Shown piece after piece: positions 46,861 through 59,364 of a stretch of DNA of 64,000 nt. How positions within the stretch are numbered: position 1 is the first letter of the stretch; every line of letters starts with the position of its first letter. A program made the position numbers and the translations under genes. The notes beneath the pieces were generated by a model, which did no database searches, was not told the origin of the DNA, and saw only the letters and a program-made list of their open reading frames with translations. The stretch spans positions 40,233-104,232 of the forward strand of contig JTDE01002293.1 in assembly GCA_014338405.1 (NCBI GenBank), read 5' to 3'. The DNA comes from Paragonimus skrjabini miyazakii (taxonomy: Eukaryota > Platyhelminthes > Trematoda > Plagiorchiida > Troglotrematidae).

Positions 46861-47439
46861 AGGATTTATCAATGAACGTATACTTCCCTAATTGTTCTCA
46901 CGTAGCTTCTATAGTTTGTTGAAGAAAAAAGTTAAGCTCTTAAACGTAGTCTGGCCCGATACAGTGGCACTACACGCGTACAATCGATCAATCATTGGTA
47001 GATCGCAATTGAAAACAAGAAATTTACTGACAAAATCCTTCAGGATAACAGCAATTCAAAACTCCCAGACCTATCCCAACCGGCAACGTGATCCACAAAA
47101 TCTCCTGTACAGTGGTGCCCAATTCGTCAGTGATTCATTACCCAGTCAGGGCTAATCTTGAACTCCATCGGACGACTGAACGTATAACAGCTTGAACTGT
47201 TTATTACTTACTGAACGACGCCAAATTCGTAATATAGCGGTTCCACTTTAATTTAGGCCGCTCTAACTCAACTATTTGGTGACTACTGAACACAACTGAT
47301 AGCCAACTTTCACCCTTCGTGGTGTACAAAAGTAAATGATTGGTCCGGCTTGACATTATGCTAGTGGAGACGTATTGTGGACAGGCAATTTTCCCGAATA
47401 ATTATAAACCCTACCTTTCAGCGATAACCGGATATTTTC
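46861..47439. other. Possible LINE remainder
   Basis: The 87-codon plus frame at 46892-47155 follows directly on the LINE RT at the position of its C-terminal domain, but no motif is clear. Confidence 0.3.
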
Positions 47440-47800
47440 CCGACATCACATATGATGAAGGTCTATGAACGTAAAACGCATCTTTGTTACTCTCGGTGAT
47501 ATTACAAGCTGAAGAGATCGTGAAACAGTTCACAACTTCAACCGGACTGCTTACAGAGAAGATGAGAATGGGAACGCCTTAGTCTTGAAGTAACAGATAA
47601 GGTGAGAAATACAATCCACGCGAACCAGTTCGGTCATTCAGCATGTTCAACATGGTCTGCATACCCTTTGCAGTGGAGCTAATCAGGACAATGTTGCAGG
47701 TATATTCCATGTCGGTTAGCTTTATGCAGGGTAGAAACCTGACGCCAAGATCGATGGGATCCTTGAGCACACATTCTTGAATGTCGTCCGTGATAAGCAC
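47440..47800 (-). mobile_element. RTE/CR1-type LINE RT fragment
   Basis: Minus frame: IQECVLKDPIDLGVRFLP, then KLTDMEYTCNIVLISSTAKG (the LTDxEYADDIVLIS palm motif with the catalytic pair lost, EYTCN in place of EYADD), then MQTMLNMLNDR and LLLQD. A stop follows, then GVPILIFS and PVEVVNCFTISSACNI. It follows the same order as 4766-5044 and 59560-59860 but is too diverged to assign to LINE-A or LINE-B. Confidence 0.75.
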
Positions 47801-50689
47801 GAACAGCCAGATATCGCTCGGATGCTAAAGATGACCAGCGTTGGTTATTCATGTAGATACCTCCTCAAAACAAATGCAAGCTGACGAGATAGTGCCACTC
47901 AGTTAGGTGAAATTATCTATAATCACAAACGAATTCCCTGTCCATGTGCTCAGGTGAAGAGTGTGCAGACTACAGTATTTTAGAAGACCCAGCTGCGAAA
48001 GTACTACATTATTTGATATCCTTAAGGGCGGAAGGTAGCCGATTAAGACTTAAGACAGATCGCTTAAAGCGCAACGTGAACAACATGGACATATCAATCA
48101 AACACTCACTCCATCATGGCAATATCCAGTTGGTATAACACTCCTTTCAGTGTATCTCGATGAGTGGTCAATGGAGGCCAGTGTCGACTAGCGGTAAAGA
48201 TGGCGACTGTGGCAGCCTGATTATCGTCGTCAACCGCACCGGCGCTTGGCTGATATAAAACGAGCAAATGGCGAAATAGGAGAGTATGTAAAAATAAGCA
48301 AGCAAGGTAGAAAACCGTTATATTAGAAGCGGAATCAATGTTCGTGGAATTACCATCATAATCAAGGTCAGCGCAGAAAGTCCTTGGGTGCGATGCAAAT
48401 TACGAAATTGAAAAGATTAAGCATTGTGCAATCGAAATCTGGTGTTTTCTAAGCTGGCTAATGGAGTGGAGAGCATTGTGACTTGCTTGAATTCAGTGAC
48501 ACCACAAATAGGTGAGGAACTGAAATAGTCTATAAACAATCAAAAGCAAGGTAAACACATATATTATAGATAACACTGGACAGCGATGGCCTCAGCTAGT
48601 ATATGGTGCTAAAATAATAGGGGGGAAAACACAATGTGACTTTAACGAATCATGTCGGTCAAAGAGTCAACGTATCCCGATGATAGAAAAGAAAGTTCGC
48701 TTAACAAAACATTTTATAAAACCTGTTCAGGAAGAACGGGCCGACCGATGAGATTCAGTTGAGACCGCTTGTCAATTTGGGCTCGGTATATCTATTAACA
48801 AGGCCAATAGGCCGCAGATCTTGATTGAGAACGGCGGAACTCAGTAGGACTCCGTGCACCCGAACATCAGATTCACGGTGGAAGATCCGACTCCTTACCT
48901 TAGCCGTTCTGACACAATGGAGAAAAGACTGTTCAACTTCACGATCAATCAACCGAGAACCAACATGCATTGGCCGATTCGCTTACCTAGTGAATTTTGA
49001 TATATACAAATTAGGTACCGTAGATACCATGTTTAACACAGGACACTACCACAAGAAGATGCAGCGCTCTTTTCTATGCTAAACGAAAATGGCTACTCAG
49101 AGCACTGTACCAAGGGCTATCAGGTGTTTAACAAATAACTGTAGAGAAAAGGTCAGTGCTTAGGAAATTGTACTTGAAAATTCTGCCTATATGTGACAGG
49201 TTTGAAAAGCACCTGAAACAACGTTTAAACACCACACTTTCTGAAAAGTACTATGTGGCTAAAGTGCGTACCGGGCTGCGTACAAAATAATCTCCTGACT
49301 GCTAGCAGAGACGACTTTTATACACTTTGCGGGACCTATAGATTTTCATACATTTGGAGAGGACACTACAATAGAAAGGCTAACTATCCACCGAACACTC
49401 AAATCGCGGAGCATATTTCAAAGTGGAAGATTGTTAGTGAAAAGTTGGAGGCACAGGAACAAAATCGTCTTTTCAATCGCCAAAAACCTGCTTGAAACAG
49501 AACCTCACCAGAAGCTTAAAGGGAGCTGTCCGATTATGTGAGGGGATGCATCTCACGACTTGTCGTGGTGCCATCAGATGAGTGCATCGACTCATCCCTA
49601 TATGATCACAAACAGTTGGTGTTGACAAAGTGGTCGTCTTGGTAAACAATTAGACGAATCGGGCACATTTAGATCGTTGCGAAAAATTAGGCCGGTTAAC
49701 TGCTGTCCGTTTTATCCTTATATGGTTTAGCCTCTTTATCCTGTCCGTCTGTTCTTTCGTATGTACACCTCCTACACTCAAGTTACACGCGCGTGCGTTC
49801 AGAATGTAGAAAGTGTTACATCAGTTAATATAGCACGGTTAGTGTCTTATGATTTGGCTGTCAAAATTCTTAAAGATAAGCAGCTGTTTCCGAAAGATAC
49901 CTATAAAGAAGACATTAGAGAACGAGCGAACGCTCTTTTGTACTGCCTTGATGTGGGGCCAGCAATTGATTCGGAAGGCTAAGCTGACTACGGCTCCGGC
50001 CACTCCAGGTACCACCATGTAAGATAGACTAAAGGGAAACAGACAGAAGAAAAGCACCTACACTCAAGGGTTGCATGTCGCATTGCTAACTATATGGGAA
50101 TGCATGGGTAGCGAAGCATGGTCCCGTTGAATATATAGCAAGACCATTTTTGTAATTTGGGCAATGTCATTTTCTGCATGAAGAAGTGCCGTGAAAAAAA
50201 CATTCCGATGGCTCAGTGGTTGACCACGATCGCCGCTGTATTGGTCGAAACCGTAGAAAAAGCACGCAGTACTTTCCAGATGCTTGATTTCATGCAGAAT
50301 ACGGTTAGGGAGGGGATATAGAAGGGATTGGGCGTCAACATCATACTTACAGCGCCCATGAGCCGGGAAAACCCCTCACTGCCAAGCGGTTTAGTATTTT
50401 GAGTTATTGGCTCTGAGTAGGGTCTCCAAGAAAGCCGTAGGCTCTGCTGCCTTACACATTGAGCTCCTGAGCCAAAGACTCAGGGCGGAGCACCTCAAGT
50501 CAACCACCGTTTCAAGTTATTCGAAGTCATCGTCATTTGATGTGTCTGCCCACTTGGTTTCACTTCTTTCCTCATCCCATCCTTGTAGTTTTTGTCTACT
50601 AAAGCCATGAAGGCCGGTAGGCATATGCGCTCTTAATGTTCACAGGATCTGACAAAAAAAGCAAACAAAAAGCTCTAGCGAGCACCCAT
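47801..50689. other. No recognisable gene; two small RNA-like structures
   Basis: No coding domain recognised. A pair of hairpins lies at 49554-49596. A weak tRNA-like stretch lies at 50209-50252. The run GTTCAGAATGTAGAAAGTGT (49798-49817) resembles 61008-61027 and may mark another unclassified repeat. Confidence 0.35.
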
Positions 50690-50960
50690 TTGAGACTGGA
50701 ACCAAACGTATACTGTCCTGCACCGGGCTGGTCTGTATGGAATGCGCTTCACACTTTTGAAGTGCAAATATAAACTCTAAGACTAGGGCGTCCTAACTTA
50801 CACATCCTTATTTGCAGTCTGCCTAAGACTGTGGGTAGCACCACCTCCTTAGCTTGTAATACTGCTGATGAGGTAAGGGTGAAAATAGCAAAAGTACATA
50901 CTAATTTTTAAAAATGTGGCTTTGAAAAGACGTTCGGTTAGTGTTTGGATGAAGGGTAGT
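50690..50960 (+). mobile_element. RTE/CR1-type LINE RT C-terminal fragment
   Basis: GGGCTGGTCTGTATGGAATG and the following 60 bases match the reverse complement of 4990-5040. Translation gives GMRFTLLKCKYKL (family GMRFAxSKCKVLL) and, further on, ADEVRVKIAKVHTNF (family DEIxxRIAKARxxFANL). A second match (GCCTAAGACTGTGGGTAGCA) is shared with the minus-strand fragment at 61390-61640. Frameshifted. Confidence 0.7.
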
Positions 50961-51424
50961 TAATGCTACTATACGGTCAATTTGGCACTACGGTCCAGAA
51001 ACGTGACATGTTTGTGACAGAGATATCGAAAGACTTGCTGTGTTCGAGCATAGTTGTCTCTAGCCCTCACCACACATCAAGTGGGATGGTGGCATGAGCA
51101 ATGCGGCTGTTCGGTAACACGTATCTCAGAAAATTCAGGACATACGACCAACCGGTTAATTTCTTACGTTGCACAGTCCACGGTGGATGGGACAGGTAGT
51201 CTACATGTAAGTTGGGCGTGAACCGCAAACGTCATTATTTGTTGAGGTCATAAACTGTTAGGTGAAACAATAGGATGAACAAGTAAAGGTGTGGCCATGG
51301 AAGTGAGTAAGGTGAGTAGATGTAGTTAGCTTGATTGGAGATCAGGTGATCATCCAACACATGGGTCGAAACAACTGTCTACTTAAATCCGCCACGTTAC
51401 TAGTTTATCTACTGAGCTTTCTTT
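50961..51424. other. No recognisable feature
   Basis: Nothing recognised. Confidence 0.35.
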
Positions 51425-51985
51425 CTCTTATAATGGCCATAAGCCTGACAAGAAGGCACAGTGGTTCCGGCTGATGCTCACCGAATCAGTGAGGTGAAAT
51501 AACCTAGGAGAAAGATGTACTGAAAAAAATAAGAATTGATAAAATAAGGTTAAATGTGAGATTAGCAATGATGTGAATGTAAGTACGCCGTGGACTATGA
51601 CACACCGCCATGTCATATAGCGTTTCTAACCAGTGATTCGAATGATCACGAGGACCTCAGCCAGGCAGGCGACACTTAACCACTGTCCTCAATGAAACAG
51701 TCAGGGTCTTCATATTTTGTGACCACGTTGTTGCTTGACCACCACGCGGCTTTACCTGACTGTTGGTGGTCTTAGTGCATAATGTCCGGTACGGTAAACG
51801 CCCAGCTAGTATGCAGAGTACGTCACTCTACCATCGTAGGCTGTGCAACGCGATTAGTTGACCAATTGACTGCGTATCCCTATCGTTCCGGAATACGCGC
51901 CGGTGAACGGCTGCGTTGCTCATGCGATCAGTCCACTTGATGTGGGCTAGTTGGCGAAGACACAACTGTGGAGTGACCAAAATGA
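51425..51985 (+). repeat. Unclassified 0.5-kb interspersed repeat, copy 2
   Basis: Partner of 3490-4020 in the same orientation, with conserved blocks spread over the whole length (GATCACGAGGACCTCAGCC, GTGACCACGTTGTTGCTTGA, GTATGCAGAGTACGT). The flanks differ between copies, so this is an interspersed repeat, not a segmental duplication. Confidence 0.7.
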
Positions 51986-53029
51986 GCACTGAACCGACAT
52001 CCCAACAACCAAGCGACTAAGATGTGAAGAGACCTTATTAAATGGAACACCCTAGAAATAGCAGGTGACCGATCCCTCTCGACTCCGATGAAGACAACAA
52101 CCGCCATGAACTAAAACAAACTTACGAAGGGATGCGCAAAATAAGCGAGGATTACTTGGCTGAGCGAGGCAGACAGATAGAAAGGGTATTTTTAGGGAGC
52201 AATAGTCATTCCATTATTCGTGAATGTCTTAGCTGTCAATAAAGTGTTAATGAGACTATGTGCTTATCATGGAGAGTTGACAAATAGGCTGAACACTTCG
52301 AAGAACAATTCAATCAACCTGAGCCAGCTCATTCAGCCGTCAGCAATGGGGACTTTATGCCTAATTAGGTTCGCTACAATATTCCGTCTGAAGTCAAACG
52401 TTCGAGATAGTGGTCAAAAAATGTATACTGTGCACTCAGTAGGAACACAATGGTTGGAAAACTGACATACTTCGCCGTGATTCCCTTACGATGAAGACAG
52501 TCTCAAAGAGCACGTTGGGCAACCGACTCAAAACCACTGTTTCGGTTAAAAAACTATGGCCGTTAGATAAGAAAGGAGCGTCTATGTTCTGGGGTCAGCT
52601 ACAAGTTGAAGATATGATCGATAAATCCACGATAAGACTGGGGACCTGCTTGATCTTCTGTTATATTTTTCCCTGGTTAGCCGATAAGATATGTGGATAT
52701 ACTTCTGTCCTTCGAACTAACTTTTAGGGTAGTTGAGGGTTCTGCTTAATGCTCATTTAGTTCATGACTCAAGGTATGACTACTGTTACTGGATGAACGC
52801 CTTCCAGTCACCGTGATCAATTGCTGGTTTATCGTTTTTCCTCTAGCTGTAAGTAATTTCAAGCAATAAGACAAAATGACTAATATTATTGTACGAGAGT
52901 CTATTGACAGAGTAAGTGATAGAATAAAAACACTAAACAAAAAGTCGAACAATAGATGGCAAGAGTAAATTGAAAGGAGGAACGAAGGAAACAGGACGAC
53001 AACATAAACTGAAAGTTGTCACTTTCGCA

Positions 53030-53033
<4 letters not shown>
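51986..53033. other. No recognisable feature
   Basis: Frames at 52220-52465 and 52491-52727 (about 80 codons each) without recognisable domains. Confidence 0.35.

Positions 53034-53066
<33 letters not shown>
53034..53066. repeat. (AT)n microsatellite
   Basis: Uninterrupted alternating AT over 33 bases. Confidence 0.97.
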
Positions 53067-53068
<2 letters not shown>

Positions 53069-53179
53069 CACTTGACAAGAAACAACACGTAACAGCAAGC
53101 ACGTGTGGCAAACGTACCAAAGAATGAGGAAAAAGTGACCGTGTGAGAGTAGGAAAAACGTAGAGGAATAAAACATTAA

Positions 53180-55270
53180 ACCGGCGCACATGGAAATTCG
53201 CAACACTTATATTCTTCATCACATCGGACAGCGTTCTCAATCAAAAATATTCACTGACCTTCGGAAAATAACCAGGAATGCCCTACTGATGCAAACACCA
53301 GTGGCAGTGCTTTCATGCCCCGAACCCAAAGCATACACTGGCCATCAGAATCCCTCTTCTGGTTTGGCCCACCAATTGCAAACAAGGCATGACGTCTCAG
53401 ACAGTTAGCTGGCATACGTAAGATGTGGCCAAGTCAACAAAACCTGTGATGCGATATCATTTTGTTCATGGGTCGACATAGTCTGTTCGTACAGAAGGCA
53501 CGTCTGCGAGCTTCCCCACTGCTGACATGATGTTCCAACCAAAAAATGCTAATGCTTCCGAGACACCAACATTTGAAAATATATCCATGGGCCAGGATTT
53601 GCAGCAGTGAAACAGGATCACTCCAACAGTGGCAACAAACACTCAGCCTTCCAGAGAAAGATAGATCACGCCAACGCTAAAAATGGCGTAAGTTGACAAA
53701 CATCATCCGAACCTTAGCTGTAAGACTTGTGATCTCACCAGACCCTCCACCAGCATCGACAAGGTTCTCAAGAAACATGTGTTTCCGACGGATGATTACC
53801 ACCGGAGGTGAAAGCAGGTGCAGAATCCTGCCAATCTTGCAACAACGCCTTGTATTTATAAAGCGAAAATGTCATACCAAACTGACGAACTGAGACCTCT
53901 TGTATGCCTAGGATGTTCTAGGCTCCCTATGAACACCAAGAAGCTACAGTAACGACGTTTGCACACTCTGTCTCGAATTCGAGTGCCCGCGAGCACCTTC
54001 ACTTTGTCACATTTGCAGTCTGTCTTGACACACTATAGGATGTCACCTACTGCAGAGATTAATATGAAAAGAGAGACTGGACCACCTTGTTGTACCCCGC
54101 CTGAAATAATGAAGGTCAGTGATACCCTACTAGAAACGCTAACACGCACCGACATCTGAGAAAATTGTTTTAGGATGCTGAGGTGCTCTTCAAGCACATC
54201 GTTCCTCGACTGACAGCCAAGAGTTCGGCTCTGTTCACTGAATCGAAGACTCCTCGGGTGTTTAAAAAACCAACAATTGTCGGTTTTCCATATAAGAATG
54301 GAAGAACGTGATGATGTGATCGACAAAGCCACGACCAAAGCCGAAATCTAGCTTGCGTCCCGGAGGTATGCTGTTCACACGTTTTGCTTAGTTTACCAAG
54401 CATAATGGCTGCAAGCAGCTTCAACGCAACAAAAGTAGGGTCAATCCATCGATAGTTTGCACACGAAGTGTGTGGGGATCTTTTGAAAATGGGGATGATG
54501 CCAGTCAATCATCAGTCACTTCGAGAGACTCCAGTTACCTAGAGCTTAGGGATCAAGGCAGTTAATTCTTGGACCATAGGTAGGTCCCGATCCATGATAG
54601 GAGCGAGAGGGAGTTTGTATAAGCTAGGTGCTTTATGACATCTCAGGAACCTGATCTCACATGAAATATATAGTGCGGTGGACGGGGAAACGTCAACAAA
54701 TAATTGAGCACACGGGGTCCCGGAAACCTAGTTCACACCGCAGGTGGCCAGTTGAACTACTGTTGGAAATGAGAAGTCCATCGTTTTAAACGTCGTTGCA
54801 AGTTATGAACAGGCTCACTATTGGTTTCACAGACAGCTTCGATCACACCTACGTTCCAGCTATCCGGGCTTGGATGAAATGTAAACGCTTTTGATAACTC
54901 CCGGTGACATCGGTTTGTTTCATGTTGCCAGAGCGTTGAGTCTATCAGATCACACAATCTTCCCACAGCTGCTTCCGGAGTTTCAAGCGAGTAGCCCTGC
55001 GAACTGAATTATAGTCACTGCTAGATGGAACATTCAGACGAGCGTCAAAATTTTCCAGTGATCGCATAGAGACTCAGGGGTTGGGAGCTGCACGGGCAGC
55101 AGTATCACACTTATGCACTCTCTCCACGTGCTTTGATCTCGTCCGGTGTGAGAGATCCTGCACTAGAGGCAAGTGCGTTCTGGTAGGTATACAGTGTTTG
55201 TGCTCCTGACGGTTTAGATACGTCCGTCTTTGTTTGACGATAAAGTGGTCCTCCAACAAGGTGAAGAGCG
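53180..55270 (-). mobile_element. LINE-A copy 3, longest copy
   Basis: Reading from high to low coordinates: a 5' region shared with copies 1 and 2; MTGIIPIFKRSPHTSCANYR (near 54508) and KLLAAIMLGKLSKTCEQHT; PTIVGFLNTRGVFDSVNRAEL (first catalytic region with Asp replaced by Asn, near 54290-54230); SGGVQQGGPVSLFI (near 54105-54060); a region equivalent to the C-terminal RT block at 53690-53790; and finally LGHILRMPANCLRRHALFA, then LWVRGMKALP (53434-53272), an uninterrupted stretch of the C-terminal module. Stops and shifts make it inactive. It is very similar to copy 1. Confidence 0.87.
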
Positions 55271-55797
55271 AATTTGGTACATACCAGTGCGATGATCGGA
55301 ATCCACACGAATGTTTCAGAGTGAGTTACAGTCTTGGACAGTCACACTACCGATAACAGTTCTAAAATACATGTGACTAGCAGTTACGGTTGGTGTGCAT
55401 TGTAATACGCGGTAATTTGTTTAAATTATTTCAAAAAGATATGCGTATAGTAATGGGTGAAAAAAAACAGGTCATCTGGTGGTGTCATTCGGTATCTCTA
55501 GCCAGTGAGAATAGAAAACTTTCGGGCCTCAGGAGGGAAGAGGTAACAAGCCCAACCTGATGTTAATTTTTTCGTACCCCTACGTCAAGTCATGAGCCGT
55601 CCGCCGTGCTGTTTTGCCTAGCCACGCCCAAAGAGCGTAAACCGGGTGTAATATGGCAGTGTTGGCCTGGCATGCGTAGAACGTATCCGTGCCAAATTGC
55701 AAAAAATAGCAAGCGCGAATAACATGGTCAAAAGACTGGTGTACAACACTGGTTGCCTGAGGGGTGTCACGTGTAAATGACCATAGTGCGGTTCATT
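55271..55797. other. No recognisable feature
   Basis: Nothing recognised. It may contain internal Gypsy sequence beyond the LTR end, but no motif was seen. Confidence 0.35.
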
Positions 55798-56150
55798 TAC
55801 AGCGAAAAGTCATTCAATGAAGCAAGATACTTATTATCCAACTCGCACGTTCTCACGCCACACACGCGCTAGCGGTCAAGAACCGGAATTCCACTCAATA
55901 ACGCAGCGACGGTGTCTACTTAAACGTCGTGTGCACTTTTGCTAGAATCTGTGCGACTGACGCTCTCTGTCGTGGATTTCTGCTTGCCATTTCTCACTCC
56001 TTGGCCCGATTTCGTTAACTGATGACTCGTCCGGTCGCTCGTGTTGTCCGCAGTCCGTCCACTATGGGGTTTGACCATAACTCACCACCGAATCTATGCA
56101 TTTCATTGAGTATTGGAATACACACGCCTCCAACTTGGTCATCTATCGCA
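55798..56150 (-). mobile_element. Gypsy LTR fragment, copy 3
   Basis: The reverse complement aligns with 28270-28630. Shared stretches include GTGCACACGACGT, GCGAGTTGGA.AATAA and the 3' terminus CTTTTCGCT(A/G)(C/T)A. The 5' third of the LTR is missing. It agrees with copy 1 on where the LTR 3' end lies. Confidence 0.75.
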
Positions 56151-59100
56151 CATTTACTCCTTAAGCCGAATGGGACAGGCTAATCTTATGTGATGTACTG
56201 TTTTCTTTCTTAAAGTAAAACAGTGCTCGACACGGAGCCGGTTGGAGGTTACAGTTGTGGTAGTTCGTAGACATGGTCAGTATTACCTTCAGACACCAAA
56301 GTTATCATCTGGTCGATCTTGCTCCGATGCAATAACGTTGTCCGTGGATATAATTCCAAAATGCTTACTTCCTGCAACTGAGCGCCCCAATATCGGATTA
56401 GTTCAAGATACGTAATGTACATAACAACGTCTAATTGGTTAGTAATACGAATCAGACCAACTAAACACTGATCCGCCTTGGTGTTCAGTGCGATTACCAC
56501 TCAAGTTTTACGCAACATTCAGTTTAAGCGTCATCGGAGACAGAGAAACGATTGATCGAATAACGTTTAGATGTATTTCCAGGCAAGTAATTGAGGATGA
56601 AGAAGGTGAGTTTGAGGTTTAGTACTCGTCGAGATCTGGACCTGCTGGCGTGATCGTTAGAGCAGGTGCCTGACAGATATGATGAAAAGTGTCACTATTG
56701 AAGGATCCGATGTTCACCGATCGTGTTGACCCTATAAAACGGTCGTCACGCATAAGGCAAAGCTGAAAGAGCAAAACGCGACATACAATCAAAAAGGTGT
56801 AGTGATTGGACGGTTAGTTATGACGGTGATGATACTCGATAATTCCATATCATAATGCAGAAGAATAAATGAGTGTGGAGAGCATCTGTTACGGAAACAA
56901 GTTAGGGTTACGTTGGAAATTCCTCACCTTAGATGGCGATTGAAATCGGATAGTTGGAAACATTCATCCCGCTTAGAACTGATTGATTGGTTCAATCCAG
57001 TCTTGTTTATTACTAAGTAGACCAAAGGTAACGTCACAAAGTTCACAGCAACCACCATTGACTGTTTGTCACTCAATGTTGGAAGTCAATGTATGCACCT
57101 AGCACACATTCCAACCTCATAATGTTTTCTTACCAACACTTGGGGAGACCTTTGAAACACCGGAACTATACAAAGCATATGTGACACAAAACAGGCAGTT
57201 GACGGAAGATACATAGTGGGTCCGTTGCAGAAGAGTGAACACTAACTAATCGTTGTCAGGTTTAGCTATTTCCTTCAGAGACGACTCGCTTTAGCTCACG
57301 TATTACTTTGTGTTTCAGATCTTCAAGATCAAGATAACGGGGTAGTCATCGTGTTAGTTTTATTCATAAAAGCATCATAAGTCCGGGTAATCTACTGAGT
57401 TCACTGATTGACTCATTGAATGACGTGAGAGGCGGTCGATTGAAACAATGTAGATCACCGTAAAAGTGAAACCTTGAGAAAACCAAACAAAAAACGGGCA
57501 AAAGAAAAACTTTCATCCTTTATTTATCATGATGAAACGTGCAGGGCGGGGTGACTAGTGCCTGCCCTTTCGAAAACGATAATACAGAAAATCATTATTT
57601 TTGTAGCATGGTAAGGGAACGGCTACGTCCAGCAGAACATAATTTAACTGAGTTTGATGGAAATAAGTGTCGAAAAGCAGAATATCAGCAACAACAGAGT
57701 ACGGACATACCAATACAGTGAATTTCCCGGATAGCAATTCTTTTCGAACGCCCTCGTCAAGCGGGTCAATGGTGTCAACATTTTCCGTGTAGCGCATACG
57801 CTATGAATATGAGAAGAACAATGAATATAGCAAACAGTTAGGAAAAAGGTCACGCATTTGTCAGAATCTAATTGAAAATATATATAATTGGATGGGAAAA
57901 TTTTTAGAAATGCAGCAGCGGCCGCAGTTGTTTCCTTCAGGTAAACGGCTGGATCGCATTCACTATTCATAGGCACATTAGTTCACCAACAACTGGTCGA
58001 GGCAGTGACAGCCAACGATCTTCTCTCACCATGCGCTATCGCCGCCGAGCTTTCCAACTACTACACGGCAGAGGCACATCCCATAAACCGCTTGAGATGA
58101 AAACCATGGACTGCCTGACGGTATGTCAAACGCAAAAGTAGTGTCGTTATACGAACGGCATACACATTTTTTCTTGCTCCTTAAAGATTACGTGTACAGT
58201 CAGACCAGCAGACAACGTTGGCCGTCGATGCCTATCTACCAATTCACGACATACGTATATTTTGCACACGCCCACAGACCCTACAACCCCAGACATTGTA
58301 GGGAGTGCCTTACGTGCATGAATAAAAAACACGAATGCCGGACTAGATTTGCACTGTTAGTCTAGAAGACTCGGGTAGCGCATCGAGAGAAGTACGTGTC
58401 AGACGTCCGCACATTCAGGTAGTCTCTAATCAGTTCACCAGTTCTCCACACAATGCACTGCAAAGAGGCATAGGGACACGCCGGAAACCTGAACTCTCAA
58501 GTAGGTTGGTTAATTGCTGACAAGTGACTTACAGTGTCTACAGAACGGACGACGGTGAACTTAGGCGAGGCTCTATAATCACAACGTACTGTTTTGAAAG
58601 GTTATAAAATCTGGACGATGTAGAAGCCAACGTACTACCTGTGGCTTCCGCCGTCCCGATAAACCAGAACTCAGGGATTGTATAGTCTATAGTAACCGTT
58701 AGTACGGTTGCCTCGGAGTGAAGATTCATGCGAAACCTCTGATTGGACTATGACCACATACAAACAGCATGCTCTCGTCGCGCTTCAGTGAACTGAGCCT
58801 TTATGTCCAGACACAAACCAACGTAGCTAACTTAGATAAACATGAACACTCAGCATCTATCGGAACGTGATGTAGAAACACGTTGGATACATTCAGAGTG
58901 TAATACATAAATTCATTGCTGTCTCATGTGGCGTAATTATTTGTTCAGTAGCGCGTTCCATACGGACGCTCGTTGAAAGAAGTGGCCCAGGAGCTTAGGC
59001 ATTTCAGATGTAACGAACTCTCGGATTTAGACCTCCTCTTTCCCTAAATTTTTAAAGCGGGGTTGAGTAGTTCAAATCAAAAGCAATAGGCATAGTTCCG

Positions 59101-59364
59101 AACGCTGAACGGTATCCCTCAGTTGACATTTTGAACGGTCGTTCCAAGTTTGTTTCTACTGCATCTAAGTTATCTACTGGTCTGATATTACGTCAGTCCG
59201 CCAAACCACAGAAAAAGCAGACCAAGCATGTGGAAGTTTAACCAAGTCACGGGCACGTTAATGACGTTTTAACCACGCATCAGGTTTCGAAGCATCGACA
59301 CTCATAGGGAAAACCAGTACCTGTCGCACCAAGTTGCTAATACAGCTGTCCGTCCCACAGAAAG
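56151..59364. other. No recognisable feature
   Basis: Scattered frames of 60-110 codons on both strands without recognisable domains; no repeats shared with the rest of the window were seen. Confidence 0.35.

Noticed and set aside
50865..50890. CTGATGAGGTAAGGGTGAAAA, hammerhead-like core
   Set aside because: It lies inside the coding region of a LINE RT fragment (ADEVRVKIAK), so the similarity is explained by protein sequence; stem II is not convincing.
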